Shown: positions 15,523 to 25,053 of the stretch, piece by piece | How the letters are laid out: the number at the start of each line of letters is the position of its first letter | Numbering within the stretch: the first letter of the stretch is position 1 | Source of the DNA: Viridibacillus sp050279675 | GTDB taxonomy: Bacteria; Bacillota; Bacilli; Bacillales_A; Planococcaceae | Direction: 5' to 3' | Assembly (NCBI RefSeq): GCF_050279675.1 | Contig: NZ_JBNNUK010000026.1 | Location: forward strand, 1-43,976 | Length of the DNA stretch: 43,976 nucleotides | The notes under the pieces: model-generated | What the model saw: only the letters and a program-made list of their open reading frames with translations | Database searches by the model: none | What the model was told of the DNA's origin: nothing | Program-made: the position numbers and the translations under genes

Positions 15523-16521
15523 TCAGTTTTCAGCATTTGATTTCTTTTTAAAATGCTTACGTGACGGGCTTAGTCCTTTAAAATCTCGCTTTTTAGCAAG
15601 GTAGAGATCCATTTCCTCGATGAATTGATATAAAGACGCCATCGCAACGAAAGCTTCATGAGTTGTTGGTAATGGTAATTTTGCAAATTCTGCTTTCACT
15701 ACCCCCAACTTTTCCCTGTATTTATTAGCGGTATTTCCTGAATTAATATTTTGTGACATATCCGCTAGAAAATCCGCTACAAGTTCAGCTTGCTCTACAA
15801 TGACCGGAAGATCTGTGATTTTAGGTAACACACGCTCAATTATTTCTAATTGTTGTTCACGGATATCAAAATACATATAGTATAAATTTTCTCGTCTAGT
15901 TAAGTGATTTTCAACATCCTGAAAGGCTAAAGATTTTGCTCGGTTTAACACTTCAACAGCTTCTACTAGTTCTTTACCATCCCAACTGGTGTCACCATTG
16001 CGTAAATACTTCTCGATTTCTACAAATATTGCAGTATAAAGCTCTTCAATGCGTATACGATATTTTTCTAGCCTGTGTTTTATATCGGGCATATAAATAT
16101 TCAATGCTAAACCGGTTCCGAATCCAATCAACATTAATGATAATTCATTCATTAATAGGCCAGTTGTAAAATTCCCCGTGTGAAAAATGTGTAAAATAAT
16201 AACGACGCTGGAGACAAAAGCCGGGGTTATCTTCAACATTACTAAAACTGGCAAGAATAAAAGTATCATACAGCCTAGTACAATTGGCTGATACGCGACA
16301 CCTTCAAAAAATAAAAAGGCCATCATCATCCCAATAATGCTCGCTAATACTCGTGTATAAACTTCATGGAGTGACTTTCTTTTCGTAGTTTGAATACTTA
16401 ATATCGTTAAAATGCCTGCAGATGTAAAAAATTCTAAGCCGAAGTATTCTGCTAATCCAATTGAAATCGCTGCACCAATTGCCGTTTTCAGTGTACGATA
16501 GCCTATTGAAAATCCCTTCAC
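15523..16521 (-). CDS. yqjA: YqjA-like aromatic acid exporter family protein
   Basis: A 332-residue membrane protein of the ArAE_1 family. About six hydrophobic helices occupy the first half (L-K-T-A-I-G-A-A-I-S-I-G-L-A-E-Y-F-G; I-I-G-M-M-M-A-F-L-F-F; V-L-G-C-M-I-L-L-F-L-P-V-L). A soluble helical cytoplasmic half follows. The family is annotated as putative exporters of aromatic or related acids; no direct activity can be inferred. The true start is probably the GTG at 16519-16521, eight bases after AAGGAGG. The longer frame would overlap brxB. Length matches B. subtilis YqjA (about 322). Confidence 0.8.
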   Translation of the reverse strand: MKGFSIGYRTLKTAIGAAISIGLAEYFGLEFFTSAGILTILSIQTTKRKSLHEVYTRVLASIIGMMMAFLFFEGVAYQPIVLGCMILLFLPVLVMLKITPAFVSSVVIILHIFHTGNFTTGLLMNELSLMLIGFGTGLALNIYMPDIKHRLEKYRIRIEELYTAIFVEIEKYLRNGDTSWDGKELVEAVEVLNRAKSLAFQDVENHLTRRENLYYMYFDIREQQLEIIERVLPKITDLPVIVEQAELVADFLADMSQNINSGNTANKYREKLGVVKAEFAKLPLPTTHEAFVAMASLYQFIEEMDLYLAKKRDFKGLSPSRKHFKKKSNAEN

Positions 16522-16600
16522 TGAAATATCCTCCTTGTCATTTAAAGCGTTAAAAAGGCCATCTCTAGTCAAATACGACATTAGAGACAGCCTATTTCTA

Positions 16601-17041
16601 TTATACTTCTTCGCAGAATTCTTCAAATAAAGCTTGAATACTAGTAATAACTGACATTGGATCATGTCCTTCAATTTCGTGACGTCCAATTTCAGCTACA
16701 GCTTGGCCATCTTTTAGTAAAACAAATGATGGAGATGATGGTAAATGATCTTCTCCAAAGTGCATACGTGCTTGAGCAGTTGCTTCTTTATCTTGTCCAG
16801 CGAAAACAGTTACTAAATGTGTTGGTCGTTTATCATAATGTACAGCATGTGCTGCTGCTGGGCGTGCGATACCACCTGCACAACCACACACTGAGTTTAC
16901 CATTACTAAAGTTGTACCCGGGCGTTTAAATGCTTCATCTACTGCCTCAGGTGTAGTCAACTCTTCATAACCACTTGCGACCATTTCTCCACGCGCTTGG
17001 CGTAGCATATCTGTCATAAACAAATCATAATCCATATTCAT
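16601..17041 (-). CDS. brxB: Bacilliredoxin BrxB (YqiW)
   Basis: A 146-residue DUF1094-family protein with the diagnostic C-G-C motif at residues 52-54 (N-S-V-C-G-C-A-G-G). Bacilliredoxins remove bacillithiol from mixed disulfides on proteins after oxidative stress. The rest of the thioredoxin-like fold is intact (L-P-S-S-P-S-F-V-L-L-K-D-G; G-R-H-E-I-E-G-H). AAAGGAGCG precedes the ATG. The gene lies 79 bases upstream of yqjA on the same strand, and the order is as in Bacillus. Confidence 0.95.
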   Translation of the reverse strand: MNMDYDLFMTDMLRQARGEMVASGYEELTTPEAVDEAFKRPGTTLVMVNSVCGCAGGIARPAAAHAVHYDKRPTHLVTVFAGQDKEATAQARMHFGEDHLPSSPSFVLLKDGQAVAEIGRHEIEGHDPMSVITSIQALFEEFCEEV

Positions 17042-17213
17042 GTTGTAACGCTCCTTTCAAATTCTATTTAACTATAACAGGTGAATACATGCATTTCAAA
17101 GCACTTGTTCAAAAACAAGGTGATTTCCGATACTATTATAAGTTTTGATAGTATTCTGGGTCTCCACACAAATTATTCGTTGGCCAAATTAAAGTGCCAT
17201 CCTTCATATCGTC

Positions 17214-17542
17214 TTAATAGATATATATTTCGCTAATACTTCCCAAATCCCATTTATCTTCAACAATTTCGAATCTAGGATTGTTATTCTTTCCAATTTT
17301 ACTTTCAACTTGTATATATAATTTATTATCGATAATTGTCATTTTCTTACCTTCGTATGTATAAAAAGCATTCTTACTGAACCATCAATATTCAGATGAA
17401 AATCATCAATGGAGCGAAAAATACTTGCTTGATGAATTTCAATAGCAGATACAGGTAATGGTTTTGTTTGTCATGCAAAATAACATCCTACACTATAAAT
17501 ACAGAATGCTACTAAGGCACCCTACATCAGTTTTCTTTTTAT
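17214..17542 (-). pseudogene. Decayed small lipoprotein gene
   Basis: Reading from about 17542 gives a lipoprotein-like leader (K-R-K-L-M, stop, G-A-L-V-A-F-C-I-Y-S-V-G-C), then a TGA. Next comes Q-T-K-P-L-P-V-S-A-I-E-I-H-Q-A-S-I-F-R-S-I-D-D-F, a frameshift near 17370, and a C-terminal piece (Y-T-Y-E-G-K-K-M-T-I-I-D-N-K-L-Y-I-Q-V-E) ending at TAA. The expected start is ATA, not ATG. With a lost start, two nonsense codons and a frameshift, it cannot be expressed as a whole. No family recognised. Confidence 0.5.
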
Positions 17543-17635
17543 GAATGTGCCTACTTCCTTAAAAAATGATATTTATGTGGTAAATCAATTTATATCATAA
17601 GTAGTGTATTGAAATGTTTTACTAGTTAGAAATCA

Positions 17636-17676
17636 AAAGGACCATCACTTTACACAGATGGTCCTTCCTTTTTATA
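17636..17676 (-). terminator. Hairpin after meaB
   Basis: GGACCATC and GATGGTCC form an 8-bp stem 22 bases past the meaB stop. The T-run is better on the plus strand than on the minus strand, so termination of the mut operon here is probable but not certain. Confidence 0.5.
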
Positions 17677-17697
17677 TAAGTTGGTGATATTTATTTT

Positions 17698-18777
17698 TTA
17701 TTTAAATAATTGATTGACGCCTTGAGTGACAGTTAATCGACCTTGTAAAATCTGCTCTTCTAAGCTTTTTACTTGTTGCTTACGTTCGGGTACTCCGTAA
17801 AAAGAATCGATTAAATGATCTGTAATCATTGAACGGAACCACTCAGTCGTTTGTTCATTACGTCTAGTGGACCAATAATCCGTTTCCTCACCGATTTCTT
17901 TGAACTGTAAAATCGTATCCCAAACTTTTTCTAAACCTTTATTCTCATACGATGAAACTGCCATAGATTGCGTCGTCCAGCCTGGCGTCGCTTGTTGTAG
18001 GAAATGAATAAATTGTTTATATTCAGCTACTGTTTTTTTAGCTGACCTGACATTATCACCATCAGCTTTATGAACAACAATTGTGTCAGCAAGCTCCATA
18101 ATACCTTTTTTCATGCCTTGTAGTTCATCCCCAGCCCCTGTTAAAACGAGTAATAGGAAGAAGTCTACCATGCCACGGACGATCGTTTCACTTTGTCCAA
18201 CGCCAACTGTTTCAATCAAAATAATATCATAACCTGCTGCCTCACATAATAGCATCGTTTCTCGTGATTTTTTGTGCACTCCACCGAGAGTACCTGCTGA
18301 TGGAGAAGGTCTAATAAAAGCACGTGGATTTCGCGTAAGCTCTTCCATTCTTGTTTTATCTCCGAGAATACTCCCACCAGTTATGCTAGAACTTGGATCA
18401 ATGGCGAGTACAGCCACTCGATGTCCCATATTACATAATTTGCCGCCAAAAGCTTCGATAAAAGTACTTTTACCTGCACCAGGCACCCCTGTAATACCAA
18501 TCCGAATACTTTTCCCAGTATGGGGTAATAGTTCTTGTAATAATTCTTGGCCCTTCTCTTTATGGTACTTATTCGTACTTTCTAAAAGAGTAATGGCTTT
18601 TGATAAATGGAGTCTAGAACCAGCCAGAACTTGCTTCGCGAGCTCTGAGATATTAATATCGTCATTATTCTTTTTACGGAATTTTTTTCGACCTGAGGGC
18701 ACCATTCCATCATGAGATGCGGCGATACCATCCATTACAAATAATGCACCATCGTCCATCCCTTTGTTGTAGTCCAT
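17698..18777 (-). CDS. meaB: MeaB/ArgK GTPase, chaperone of methylmalonyl-CoA mutase
   Basis: A 359-residue G3E-family GTPase. The P-loop G-V-P-G-A-G-K-S-T is at residues 97-105. Further motifs are the Mg/switch segment A-V-L-A-I-D-P-S-S, E-T-V-G-V-G-Q-S-E (Walker B/switch), and V-V-H-K-A-D-G-D as the base-specificity motif. MeaB gates cobalamin loading and protects the mutase from inactivation. The start codon overlaps the mutB stop (TAATG), the tight coupling expected for this pair. An N-terminal extension of about 45 residues is basic and low in order. It is the last gene of mutA-mutB-meaB. Confidence 0.95.
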   Translation of the reverse strand: MDYNKGMDDGALFVMDGIAASHDGMVPSGRKKFRKKNNDDINISELAKQVLAGSRLHLSKAITLLESTNKYHKEKGQELLQELLPHTGKSIRIGITGVPGAGKSTFIEAFGGKLCNMGHRVAVLAIDPSSSITGGSILGDKTRMEELTRNPRAFIRPSPSAGTLGGVHKKSRETMLLCEAAGYDIILIETVGVGQSETIVRGMVDFFLLLVLTGAGDELQGMKKGIMELADTIVVHKADGDNVRSAKKTVAEYKQFIHFLQQATPGWTTQSMAVSSYENKGLEKVWDTILQFKEIGEETDYWSTRRNEQTTEWFRSMITDHLIDSFYGVPERKQQVKSLEEQILQGRLTVTQGVNQLFK

Positions 18778-20930
18778 TACTCTACCACTTCCTCGTAGCC
18801 TAATTTTCTATAGATTTCTTCAATCACTTTTTGTGCACTAACAGGAATTACTGTACCTGGTCCGAAAATAGCACAAGCACCATTGTCGTATAGGAATTGG
18901 TAATCTTGTGCTGGGATTACCCCACCAACAACAATTAAAATGTCTTCTCGCCCAATTTTCTTTAACTCTTCGCGCAGTTCCGGCACTAGAGTTCTATGAC
19001 CAGCTGCAAGTGAACTTACACCTACAACATGTACATCATTCTCTACAGCCATTGCTGCAGTTTCTGCTGGTGTTTGGAATAATGGACTAATATCAACATC
19101 AAAACCAAGGTCAGCAAATGCTGTTGCAATTACTTTCGCTCCGCGGTCATGACCATCTTGTCCCATCTTCGCGATTAAAATACGTGGACGACGGCCTTCG
19201 TTTTCTAAGAAGCCTTCAGCCATATCTTGTACTTCTTGAATTTCTTCTTCATTTGAAAAGTTTGCACTATAAACACCACTAATTGAGCGAATAATTGCCT
19301 TATGACGGCCCGAAACAACCTCAATTGCATCCGAAATTTCACCTAGTGTTGCGCGAGCACGTGCTGCATCTACTGCACAAGCTAATAAGTTTTCACTGCC
19401 TGTTTCAGTTGCATTTGTAATACGAGCAAGTAAGCGTTGTACTTCTTTATCATCACGTTTGTCACGCATCGCCTTGATACGGTCAATTTGTTTTTGACGC
19501 ACGATTGTATTATCAATATTCAAAATGTCGATTGGTTCTTCTTCTGTAAGACGGAATTTGTTAACACCGACAATTGTTTCAGCTTTAGAGTCAATTTTCG
19601 CTTGTCGTTTTGCAGCTGCTTCTTCAATTTTCATTTTCGGAAGACCTGTTTCAATTGCTTTCGCCATGCCGCCTAGTTCTTCGATTTCTTCGATATGTTC
19701 CCATGCTTTTTTCATCAGCTCATCTGTTAATTTTTCAACGTAGAATGAACCGCCCCATGGATCGATTACTTTCGTCATTAACGTTTCTTCTTGTAAGAAT
19801 AATTGCGTGTTACGTGCAATTCGAGCTGAGAAATCCGTTGGTAATGCGATAGCTTCATCAAGCGCATTTGTGTGTAATGATTGCGTATGCCCCATTGAAG
19901 ATGCATTTGCTTCGATTAAAGTACGAGTTACATTATTAAAAGGATCCTGCTCTGTTAAAGACCAGCCAGAAGTTTGTGAGTGTGTACGTAATGCTAATGT
20001 TTTTGGGTTCTTAGGATTGAATGTGCTCATCATTTGAGCCCAAATTCGACGTCCAGCACGCATTTTCGCCACTTCCATATAGTAATTCATACCGATTGCC
20101 CAAAAGAACGACAGGCGCGGTGCAAATGAATCGATATCGATTCCTGCTTTTAATCCTGTACGTACATATTCAAGACCATCTACTAAAGTGTAGCCAAGCT
20201 CAATATCTGCTGTTGCACCTGCTTCTTGTAAGTGGTAACCAGAAATAGAGATTGAATTAAATTTAGGCATGAAGTTTGAAGTATATTCGAAAATATCTGC
20301 AATAATTTTCATCGAAACAGCTGGTGGGTAAATATATGTATTACGCACCATGTACTCTTTTAAAATATCATTTTGTATGGTACCAGCAAGTTTATCAGGT
20401 GTTACACCTTGTTCTTCAGCCGCTACTATATAGAAAGCTAGAATTGGTAATACTGCACCATTCATTGTCATTGATACTGACATTTGATCTAGTGGAATAC
20501 CATCAAATAAAATTTTCATATCTTCAATAGAGTCAATGGCAACGCCTGCTTTACCGACATCACCTGTTACACGAGGGTGATCTGAGTCATAACCTCGGTG
20601 AGTGGCTAAGTCGAATGCTACTGATAGACCTTTTTGTCCCATCGCTAAGTTACGACGGTAGAAAGCATTACTTTCTTCAGCAGTAGAAAAACCTGCATAT
20701 TGACGAACTGTCCATGGACGACCTACATACATCGTTGGATATGGTCCACGTGTATTAGGTGCAATACCTGGCCAGTCTTTTAAGTGTTTTAAGTTATCCA
20801 AATCTTGTTCAGTATAAGTTGACTTGATCTCTATTCCTTCATTTGTCATGAAATTTTTGTCTTCTTTTACTGTTTGATTAGCAGTTAATATGGCATCGAT
20901 ATTTATCTCTTTGAAATTTGGCTTACTCAT
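18777..20930 (-). CDS. mutB: Methylmalonyl-CoA mutase, catalytic (large) subunit
   Basis: A 717-residue adenosylcobalamin enzyme that isomerises methylmalonyl-CoA to succinyl-CoA. The N-terminal TIM-barrel domain (about 60-540) has the CoA-binding R-G-P-Y-P-T-M-Y and T-W-like segments, and R-T-H-S-Q-T-S-G-W. The B12 domain carries the lower-ligand motif D592-G-H594-D-R-G597 and the later G-G-V-I-P segment. Its start overlaps the mutA stop by four bases (ATGA). Together with MutA it forms the heterodimer found in many actinobacteria and some Bacillales. Confidence 0.97.
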   Translation of the reverse strand: MSKPNFKEINIDAILTANQTVKEDKNFMTNEGIEIKSTYTEQDLDNLKHLKDWPGIAPNTRGPYPTMYVGRPWTVRQYAGFSTAEESNAFYRRNLAMGQKGLSVAFDLATHRGYDSDHPRVTGDVGKAGVAIDSIEDMKILFDGIPLDQMSVSMTMNGAVLPILAFYIVAAEEQGVTPDKLAGTIQNDILKEYMVRNTYIYPPAVSMKIIADIFEYTSNFMPKFNSISISGYHLQEAGATADIELGYTLVDGLEYVRTGLKAGIDIDSFAPRLSFFWAIGMNYYMEVAKMRAGRRIWAQMMSTFNPKNPKTLALRTHSQTSGWSLTEQDPFNNVTRTLIEANASSMGHTQSLHTNALDEAIALPTDFSARIARNTQLFLQEETLMTKVIDPWGGSFYVEKLTDELMKKAWEHIEEIEELGGMAKAIETGLPKMKIEEAAAKRQAKIDSKAETIVGVNKFRLTEEEPIDILNIDNTIVRQKQIDRIKAMRDKRDDKEVQRLLARITNATETGSENLLACAVDAARARATLGEISDAIEVVSGRHKAIIRSISGVYSANFSNEEEIQEVQDMAEGFLENEGRRPRILIAKMGQDGHDRGAKVIATAFADLGFDVDISPLFQTPAETAAMAVENDVHVVGVSSLAAGHRTLVPELREELKKIGREDILIVVGGVIPAQDYQFLYDNGACAIFGPGTVIPVSAQKVIEEIYRKLGYEEVVE

Positions 20931-22630
20931 CGTTGGACCTCCTTCACATTTGCTGTTAAGCTCGTCAATTTTTCAATGATATTTTGACCTGCGAAGATGA
21001 AGCCATTTAAGCCTGCTTCAACCCATTCATCTTGCTCTTCTTTGAACTTACCTGCTACATCTAATAAGATATGTGCTGGCTTAACTTCTAATAGTGCTGG
21101 GATATATTCTTTCATCGCTTCATCTTGCCCACAAACTACGACAAATTTCGCATCTGTTACAGATAACCAATCTTTCGCTTCATCTACCGTTTGAATTTCA
21201 GGGCTTTTTTCTGGCACAATGCCAGCTGTTGCAAAGAAACCAGAAACAAAATCTGCACGTGGTTTGAATTGTTTCAATTGACCAATTGTTAGTAGTGCTA
21301 CTTTAGGTTGGTTTTTAGCATAGTTTAAGCAAAGCTCTTCAAATGGTTTTGCTAAGCGATTGTAATTTACAAATAAAGGATTATTGCGCTCATCAATTTC
21401 ATCCGCTGGGTTTGCGTATATATTCGTACCGATTAGCGATTTTTTACGTGTTTCTACTTCTTTCATACGCTGATCCATTGTTTCTTTTAATAAAGCATCT
21501 AATTGTCCATTTGATTTTACAGCATTGTATCCGCCTGCTTCTTGTAATTCATTGAATAGTGCCCATGCGTCTTTAACTAATTCTGCAGTTAAAGTTTCGA
21601 TGAAATATGAACCACCAGATGGATCAATGATATGTTCTACATGTGTTTCCTCTTTAACAACTAATTGTACGTTGCGTGCGATACGGATAGACTTGTCATC
21701 TGGAGCAGATAAAACATCATGTGGGTGTACTGTACAAACGTCAGCGCCACCAAGGATTGCTGAGAAAGCTTCATTACCTGCACGTAAAAGGTTTACGTAA
21801 ACATCTAATTTAGAGAAACTACGTAAAGAAGTTTCAGTAACAATTACTACTGGTAAGTCTTTATCAATACCATAAGCAGATGTAAACGCTTTCCAAAGAA
21901 CTCTGAAAGCACGGAGTTTAGCGATTTCAACGAAGAACTGAGTATCCACTGCAAAGGTAACAAAGAATTTCTTAGCAAATGATTCGAGATCTTCTTCTGT
22001 TTCCATGTAGCTGGCAGCTTGAAGTAATGCGATAGCCAATTCCTGTACTGCATGCGCACCTTCATAGTGACCTTCTAGTACATTAGCGTTACGTGTACGC
22101 ACATTATGGAAACCTTCTAAACTAATTATATCTGTACTAGAAATGAAGCCTTTAACAGCTTCTTTTTGGTCTTCTTTGATATAGTTAAATACTTTTAATA
22201 AAGCATCTTGATTGTTTTGTATATTCACTTTGAATGAATTTTCAGTAAAAAGTACTGACAATTCTTTCAAAGTTTTTTCATCCCATGCAAAATTCACGCG
22301 ACTATCAATATTAATAATATCGTTACCTTTTGCCAAAGATTCTTTAACACCTTGAAGTAATGCTTCCGGTGAATCAGCAAATGTTTGTTGTGCTGCTAGG
22401 CATTCTTCACCTGTTTTTAATGAACGAATAGTCGATACTTGTTCTGCTAATTTTCCATCTAATTTCTCAACTAGTTGGTCTTGTGTATAAATTGGCTCAA
22501 ATGAAATACCCTCGATTGTTTTTGTGAATAAAGATTCGAATGGTTTACCTTTTAATGCCTTAACAGCAGATTCTTGCCATTGATCGTAATTAGCTTGTGA
22601 GAATTCAATTTCTTTCATATTGTTCTTCAT
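20927..22630 (-). CDS. mutA: Methylmalonyl-CoA mutase, small subunit
   Basis: A 567-residue subunit homologous to MutB but with a degenerate cobalamin domain. The B12 ligand motif DxHxxG is absent from the C-terminal half, as expected for the non-catalytic subunit. Recognisable mutase segments include Y-G-I-D-K-D-L-P, the H-P-H-D-V-L-S-A-P region, and G-G-S-Y-F-I-E-T-L-T in place of MutB's W-G-G-S-F-Y-V-E. The start follows AAGGGGGGAAG at a rather long distance; the internal ATG four codons later (MKEIEFSQ) is an alternative. It begins the mut operon and follows the bkdB terminator by about 120 bases. Confidence 0.93.
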   Translation of the reverse strand: MKNNMKEIEFSQANYDQWQESAVKALKGKPFESLFTKTIEGISFEPIYTQDQLVEKLDGKLAEQVSTIRSLKTGEECLAAQQTFADSPEALLQGVKESLAKGNDIINIDSRVNFAWDEKTLKELSVLFTENSFKVNIQNNQDALLKVFNYIKEDQKEAVKGFISSTDIISLEGFHNVRTRNANVLEGHYEGAHAVQELAIALLQAASYMETEEDLESFAKKFFVTFAVDTQFFVEIAKLRAFRVLWKAFTSAYGIDKDLPVVIVTETSLRSFSKLDVYVNLLRAGNEAFSAILGGADVCTVHPHDVLSAPDDKSIRIARNVQLVVKEETHVEHIIDPSGGSYFIETLTAELVKDAWALFNELQEAGGYNAVKSNGQLDALLKETMDQRMKEVETRKKSLIGTNIYANPADEIDERNNPLFVNYNRLAKPFEELCLNYAKNQPKVALLTIGQLKQFKPRADFVSGFFATAGIVPEKSPEIQTVDEAKDWLSVTDAKFVVVCGQDEAMKEYIPALLEVKPAHILLDVAGKFKEEQDEWVEAGLNGFIFAGQNIIEKLTSLTANVKEVQR

Positions 22631-22705
22631 GTGGACGCTAACTAGCTTCCCCCCTTCGGTAATTCTATTCCTATTTTACACAAGTATATCGAATCGCAAA
22701 AGTAT

Positions 22706-22742
22706 AAAAAAATCTGAAAATCGCAATATTGCGATTTTCAGA
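22706..22742 (-). terminator. Terminator of the bkd operon
   Basis: The perfect palindrome TCTGAAAATCGCAAT / ATTGCGATTTTCAGA starts seven bases after the bkdB stop and is followed on the minus strand by TTTTTTTAT. It separates bkd from the mut operon. Confidence 0.95.
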
Positions 22743-22748
22743 CTACTG

Positions 22749-24050
22749 TCAATAAACGGAAGTGTTGTATTTCGTTGTATTTTCGAGAATTTCTTTGACT
22801 CTAGCAAGAAATTTCCCGCAAATCAATCCATCTAAAACTCTATGATCTAGAGATAAACATAAATTTACTATATCTCTTGCAGCAAACATTCCACCATTCA
22901 TAATTACTGGACGTTTAACAATCGACTCAACTTGAATAATCGCTGCTTGTGGGTAATTAATAATTCCCATAGACTGCACTGAGCCAAATGATCCCGTATT
23001 ATTTACAGTAAACGTTCCACCTTGCATATCTTCAGATTTCAATTTACCCGCACGAACTTTTCTTGCAAGATCATTTATTTCTCTAGCGATGCCTTTTATT
23101 GACTTTTCATCGGCGTGTTTAATCACCGGAACAAAAAGTGCATCTTCAGTTGCGACTGCAATAGAGATATGAATATCTTTTTTCTGAATAATTTTATCGC
23201 CTGCCCACATAGAATTCATCATTGGGAATTCCTTTAGGGCCTGTGCAATAGCTTTTACGAAAAAGGCAAAGTACGTAATGTTATAACCCTCAGATTGTTT
23301 GAATTCAGTTTTAATGGAATCACGATAATTGACCAGATTCGTAACGTCCGCTTCAACCATCATCCAAGCATGTGGAGCTTCGTGTTTACTACGTAACATA
23401 TTATTCGCGATTGCTTTACGAATATTAGTTACAGGAATTTCAATATCACCTGTTGCTGTTTGCACGGCTGGAACAGGTTGTGATTTTTGTGGTTCAGGAG
23501 TCTGCGTTACTTGTTCAGTAATTGCCTCCTGTGCTTGTTGCGCTACTGGACTACTTGTTGGAATGTTTCCACTGTCTACAAGTTTTTGAACGTCTTTTCG
23601 TGTTATTCGCCCTTCGGCACCTGTACCTTCGACTAGTTGAAGATCTATATTATGTTCTTGCGCTAGCTTTAAAACTGCTGGTGAATAGCGTGCCTTACCC
23701 GCACCGTAACTCACTGCTGACGTATTTACCGTTCTTTGAGGAGCTGATGCTGATACTGACTGTGAGATTTGCTCTGCCTGTTGTGAAATAGGTTGTTGCT
23801 CAATTACCTCTTCTGTTTCAATTGTGCAGACGCTTTCCCCAACAGCTAATGTATTGCCTTCGCCAACGATTAACTCCTTAATGACGCCAGAGAAAGATGA
23901 CGGCAAATCTGCTGTGACTTTATCCGTATTCACTTCCGCCAAAGAATCGTATTTCTGCACTGTATCACCAGGTTTTACTAACCATTTCTCAATTGTACCT
24001 TCCGTAACACTTTCCCCAAGTTGAGGCATCTTAATTGTTTGAATTGCCAT
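22749..24050 (-). CDS. bkdB: Branched-chain 2-oxo acid dehydrogenase E2 (acyltransferase)
   Basis: A 433-residue E2 core protein. It has an N-terminal lipoyl domain with the lipoylated lysine in V-N-T-D-K-V-T (about residue 44). A Pro/Gln-rich linker precedes the E1/E3-binding domain (Y-S-P-A-V-L-K-L-A-Q-E-H; G-T-G-A-E-G-R-I-T-R-K-D). After a second linker comes the catalytic domain ending L-S-L-D-H-R-V-L-D-G, with the active-site His-x-x-x-Asp-Gly. It transfers branched acyl groups to CoA. It is the last gene of lpdV-bkdAA-bkdAB-bkdB and lies 19 bases after bkdAB. Confidence 0.96.
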   Translation of the reverse strand: MAIQTIKMPQLGESVTEGTIEKWLVKPGDTVQKYDSLAEVNTDKVTADLPSSFSGVIKELIVGEGNTLAVGESVCTIETEEVIEQQPISQQAEQISQSVSASAPQRTVNTSAVSYGAGKARYSPAVLKLAQEHNIDLQLVEGTGAEGRITRKDVQKLVDSGNIPTSSPVAQQAQEAITEQVTQTPEPQKSQPVPAVQTATGDIEIPVTNIRKAIANNMLRSKHEAPHAWMMVEADVTNLVNYRDSIKTEFKQSEGYNITYFAFFVKAIAQALKEFPMMNSMWAGDKIIQKKDIHISIAVATEDALFVPVIKHADEKSIKGIAREINDLARKVRAGKLKSEDMQGGTFTVNNTGSFGSVQSMGIINYPQAAIIQVESIVKRPVIMNGGMFAARDIVNLCLSLDHRVLDGLICGKFLARVKEILENTTKYNTSVY

Positions 24051-24069
24051 GAATTTCTCCTCCTTTGCA

Positions 24070-25053
24070 TCAGAACGCCGCTAATTCGCGCATTGCCTTT
24101 TCAACTTTTTCTGGATTAATCATAAAGTATTTCTCCATCGTCGGTGCATATGGCATTGCCGGAATGTCTGGTCCAGCAAGTCTTTTTATTGGTGCATCTA
24201 AATCGAATAAGCAGTTTTCTGCAATGATCGCTGCCACTTCGCTAATAATACTACCTTCTTTGTTGTCTTCAGTGACAAGTAGTACTTTTCCTGTTTTAGA
24301 TGCCGCTTCAATAATTGCCTCTTTATCTAACGGATAGATCGTGCGCAAATCTAGAATGTGAGCGGAAATACCGTCTTGTGCCATACGTTCAGCTGCTTGT
24401 AATGCGAAGTGTACTGCAAGACCATAAGTAATTACAGTAATGTCTTCCCCTTCACGTTTCACGTCCGCCTTGCCGATTTCAATCGTATAATCCTCTTCCG
24501 GTACCTCACCTTTAATAAGGCGATACGCTCGTTTATGTTCAAAAAACAGCACCGGATCCTCATCACGAATAGCTGCTTTTAACAAACCTTTTGCATCGTA
24601 AGGAGTAGATGGAATAACTATTTTCAAACCAGGCTGATTTGCAAATACAGCCTCTACTGATTGCGAATGATATAGAGCACCGTGAATTCCGCCTCCGAAT
24701 GGTGCGCGAATTACTATCGGACAAGTCCAATCATTGTTTGAACGGTATCGAATACGTGATGCCTCTGAAATAATTTGATTGACTGCTGGCATGATAAAGT
24801 CAGCAAATTGCATCTCAGCAATTGGTCTTAAACCGTACATTGCAGCACCGATTCCGACACCCGCAATCGCGGATTCTGCAAGTGGTGTATCTAACACTCG
24901 GTCTTCGCCAAACTGATCGTATAATCCTTGAGTTGCTTTAAAAACGCCACCTTTTCGGCCAACGTCTTCACCTAATATAAAAACACGCTCATCGCGTTCC
25001 ATTTCTTCCTTCATCGCAAGAGTAATTGCATCAATATAGGATAAAACCGCCAT
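24070..25053 (-). CDS. bkdAB: Branched-chain 2-oxo acid dehydrogenase E1 beta
   Basis: A 327-residue transketolase-C-type subunit. Characteristic segments are G-E-D-V-G-R-K-G-G-V-F-K-A-T-Q-G-L (residues 28-44), D-T-P-L-A-E-S-A-I-A-G-V-G-I-G-A, and A-P-F-G-G-G-I-H-G-A-L-Y-H-S-Q-S near residue 120. With E1 alpha it binds thiamine diphosphate and decarboxylates the 2-oxo acids of Val, Leu and Ile. Its ATG overlaps the bkdAA stop (TAATG), giving coupled translation for a 1:1 heterotetramer. Confidence 0.96.
   Translation of the reverse strand: MAVLSYIDAITLAMKEEMERDERVFILGEDVGRKGGVFKATQGLYDQFGEDRVLDTPLAESAIAGVGIGAAMYGLRPIAEMQFADFIMPAVNQIISEASRIRYRSNNDWTCPIVIRAPFGGGIHGALYHSQSVEAVFANQPGLKIVIPSTPYDAKGLLKAAIRDEDPVLFFEHKRAYRLIKGEVPEEDYTIEIGKADVKREGEDITVITYGLAVHFALQAAERMAQDGISAHILDLRTIYPLDKEAIIEAASKTGKVLLVTEDNKEGSIISEVAAIIAENCLFDLDAPIKRLAGPDIPAMPYAPTMEKYFMINPEKVEKAMRELAAF

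Noticed and set aside
17017..17216. Regulatory RNA or riboswitch upstream of brxB or the mut operon.
   Set aside because: No conserved riboswitch core, such as a cobalamin B12-box, could be recognised there or upstream of mutA.
20927..22630. Second catalytic methylmalonyl-CoA mutase.
   Set aside because: It lacks the DxHxxG cobalamin motif and overlaps mutB, so it is the small subunit.
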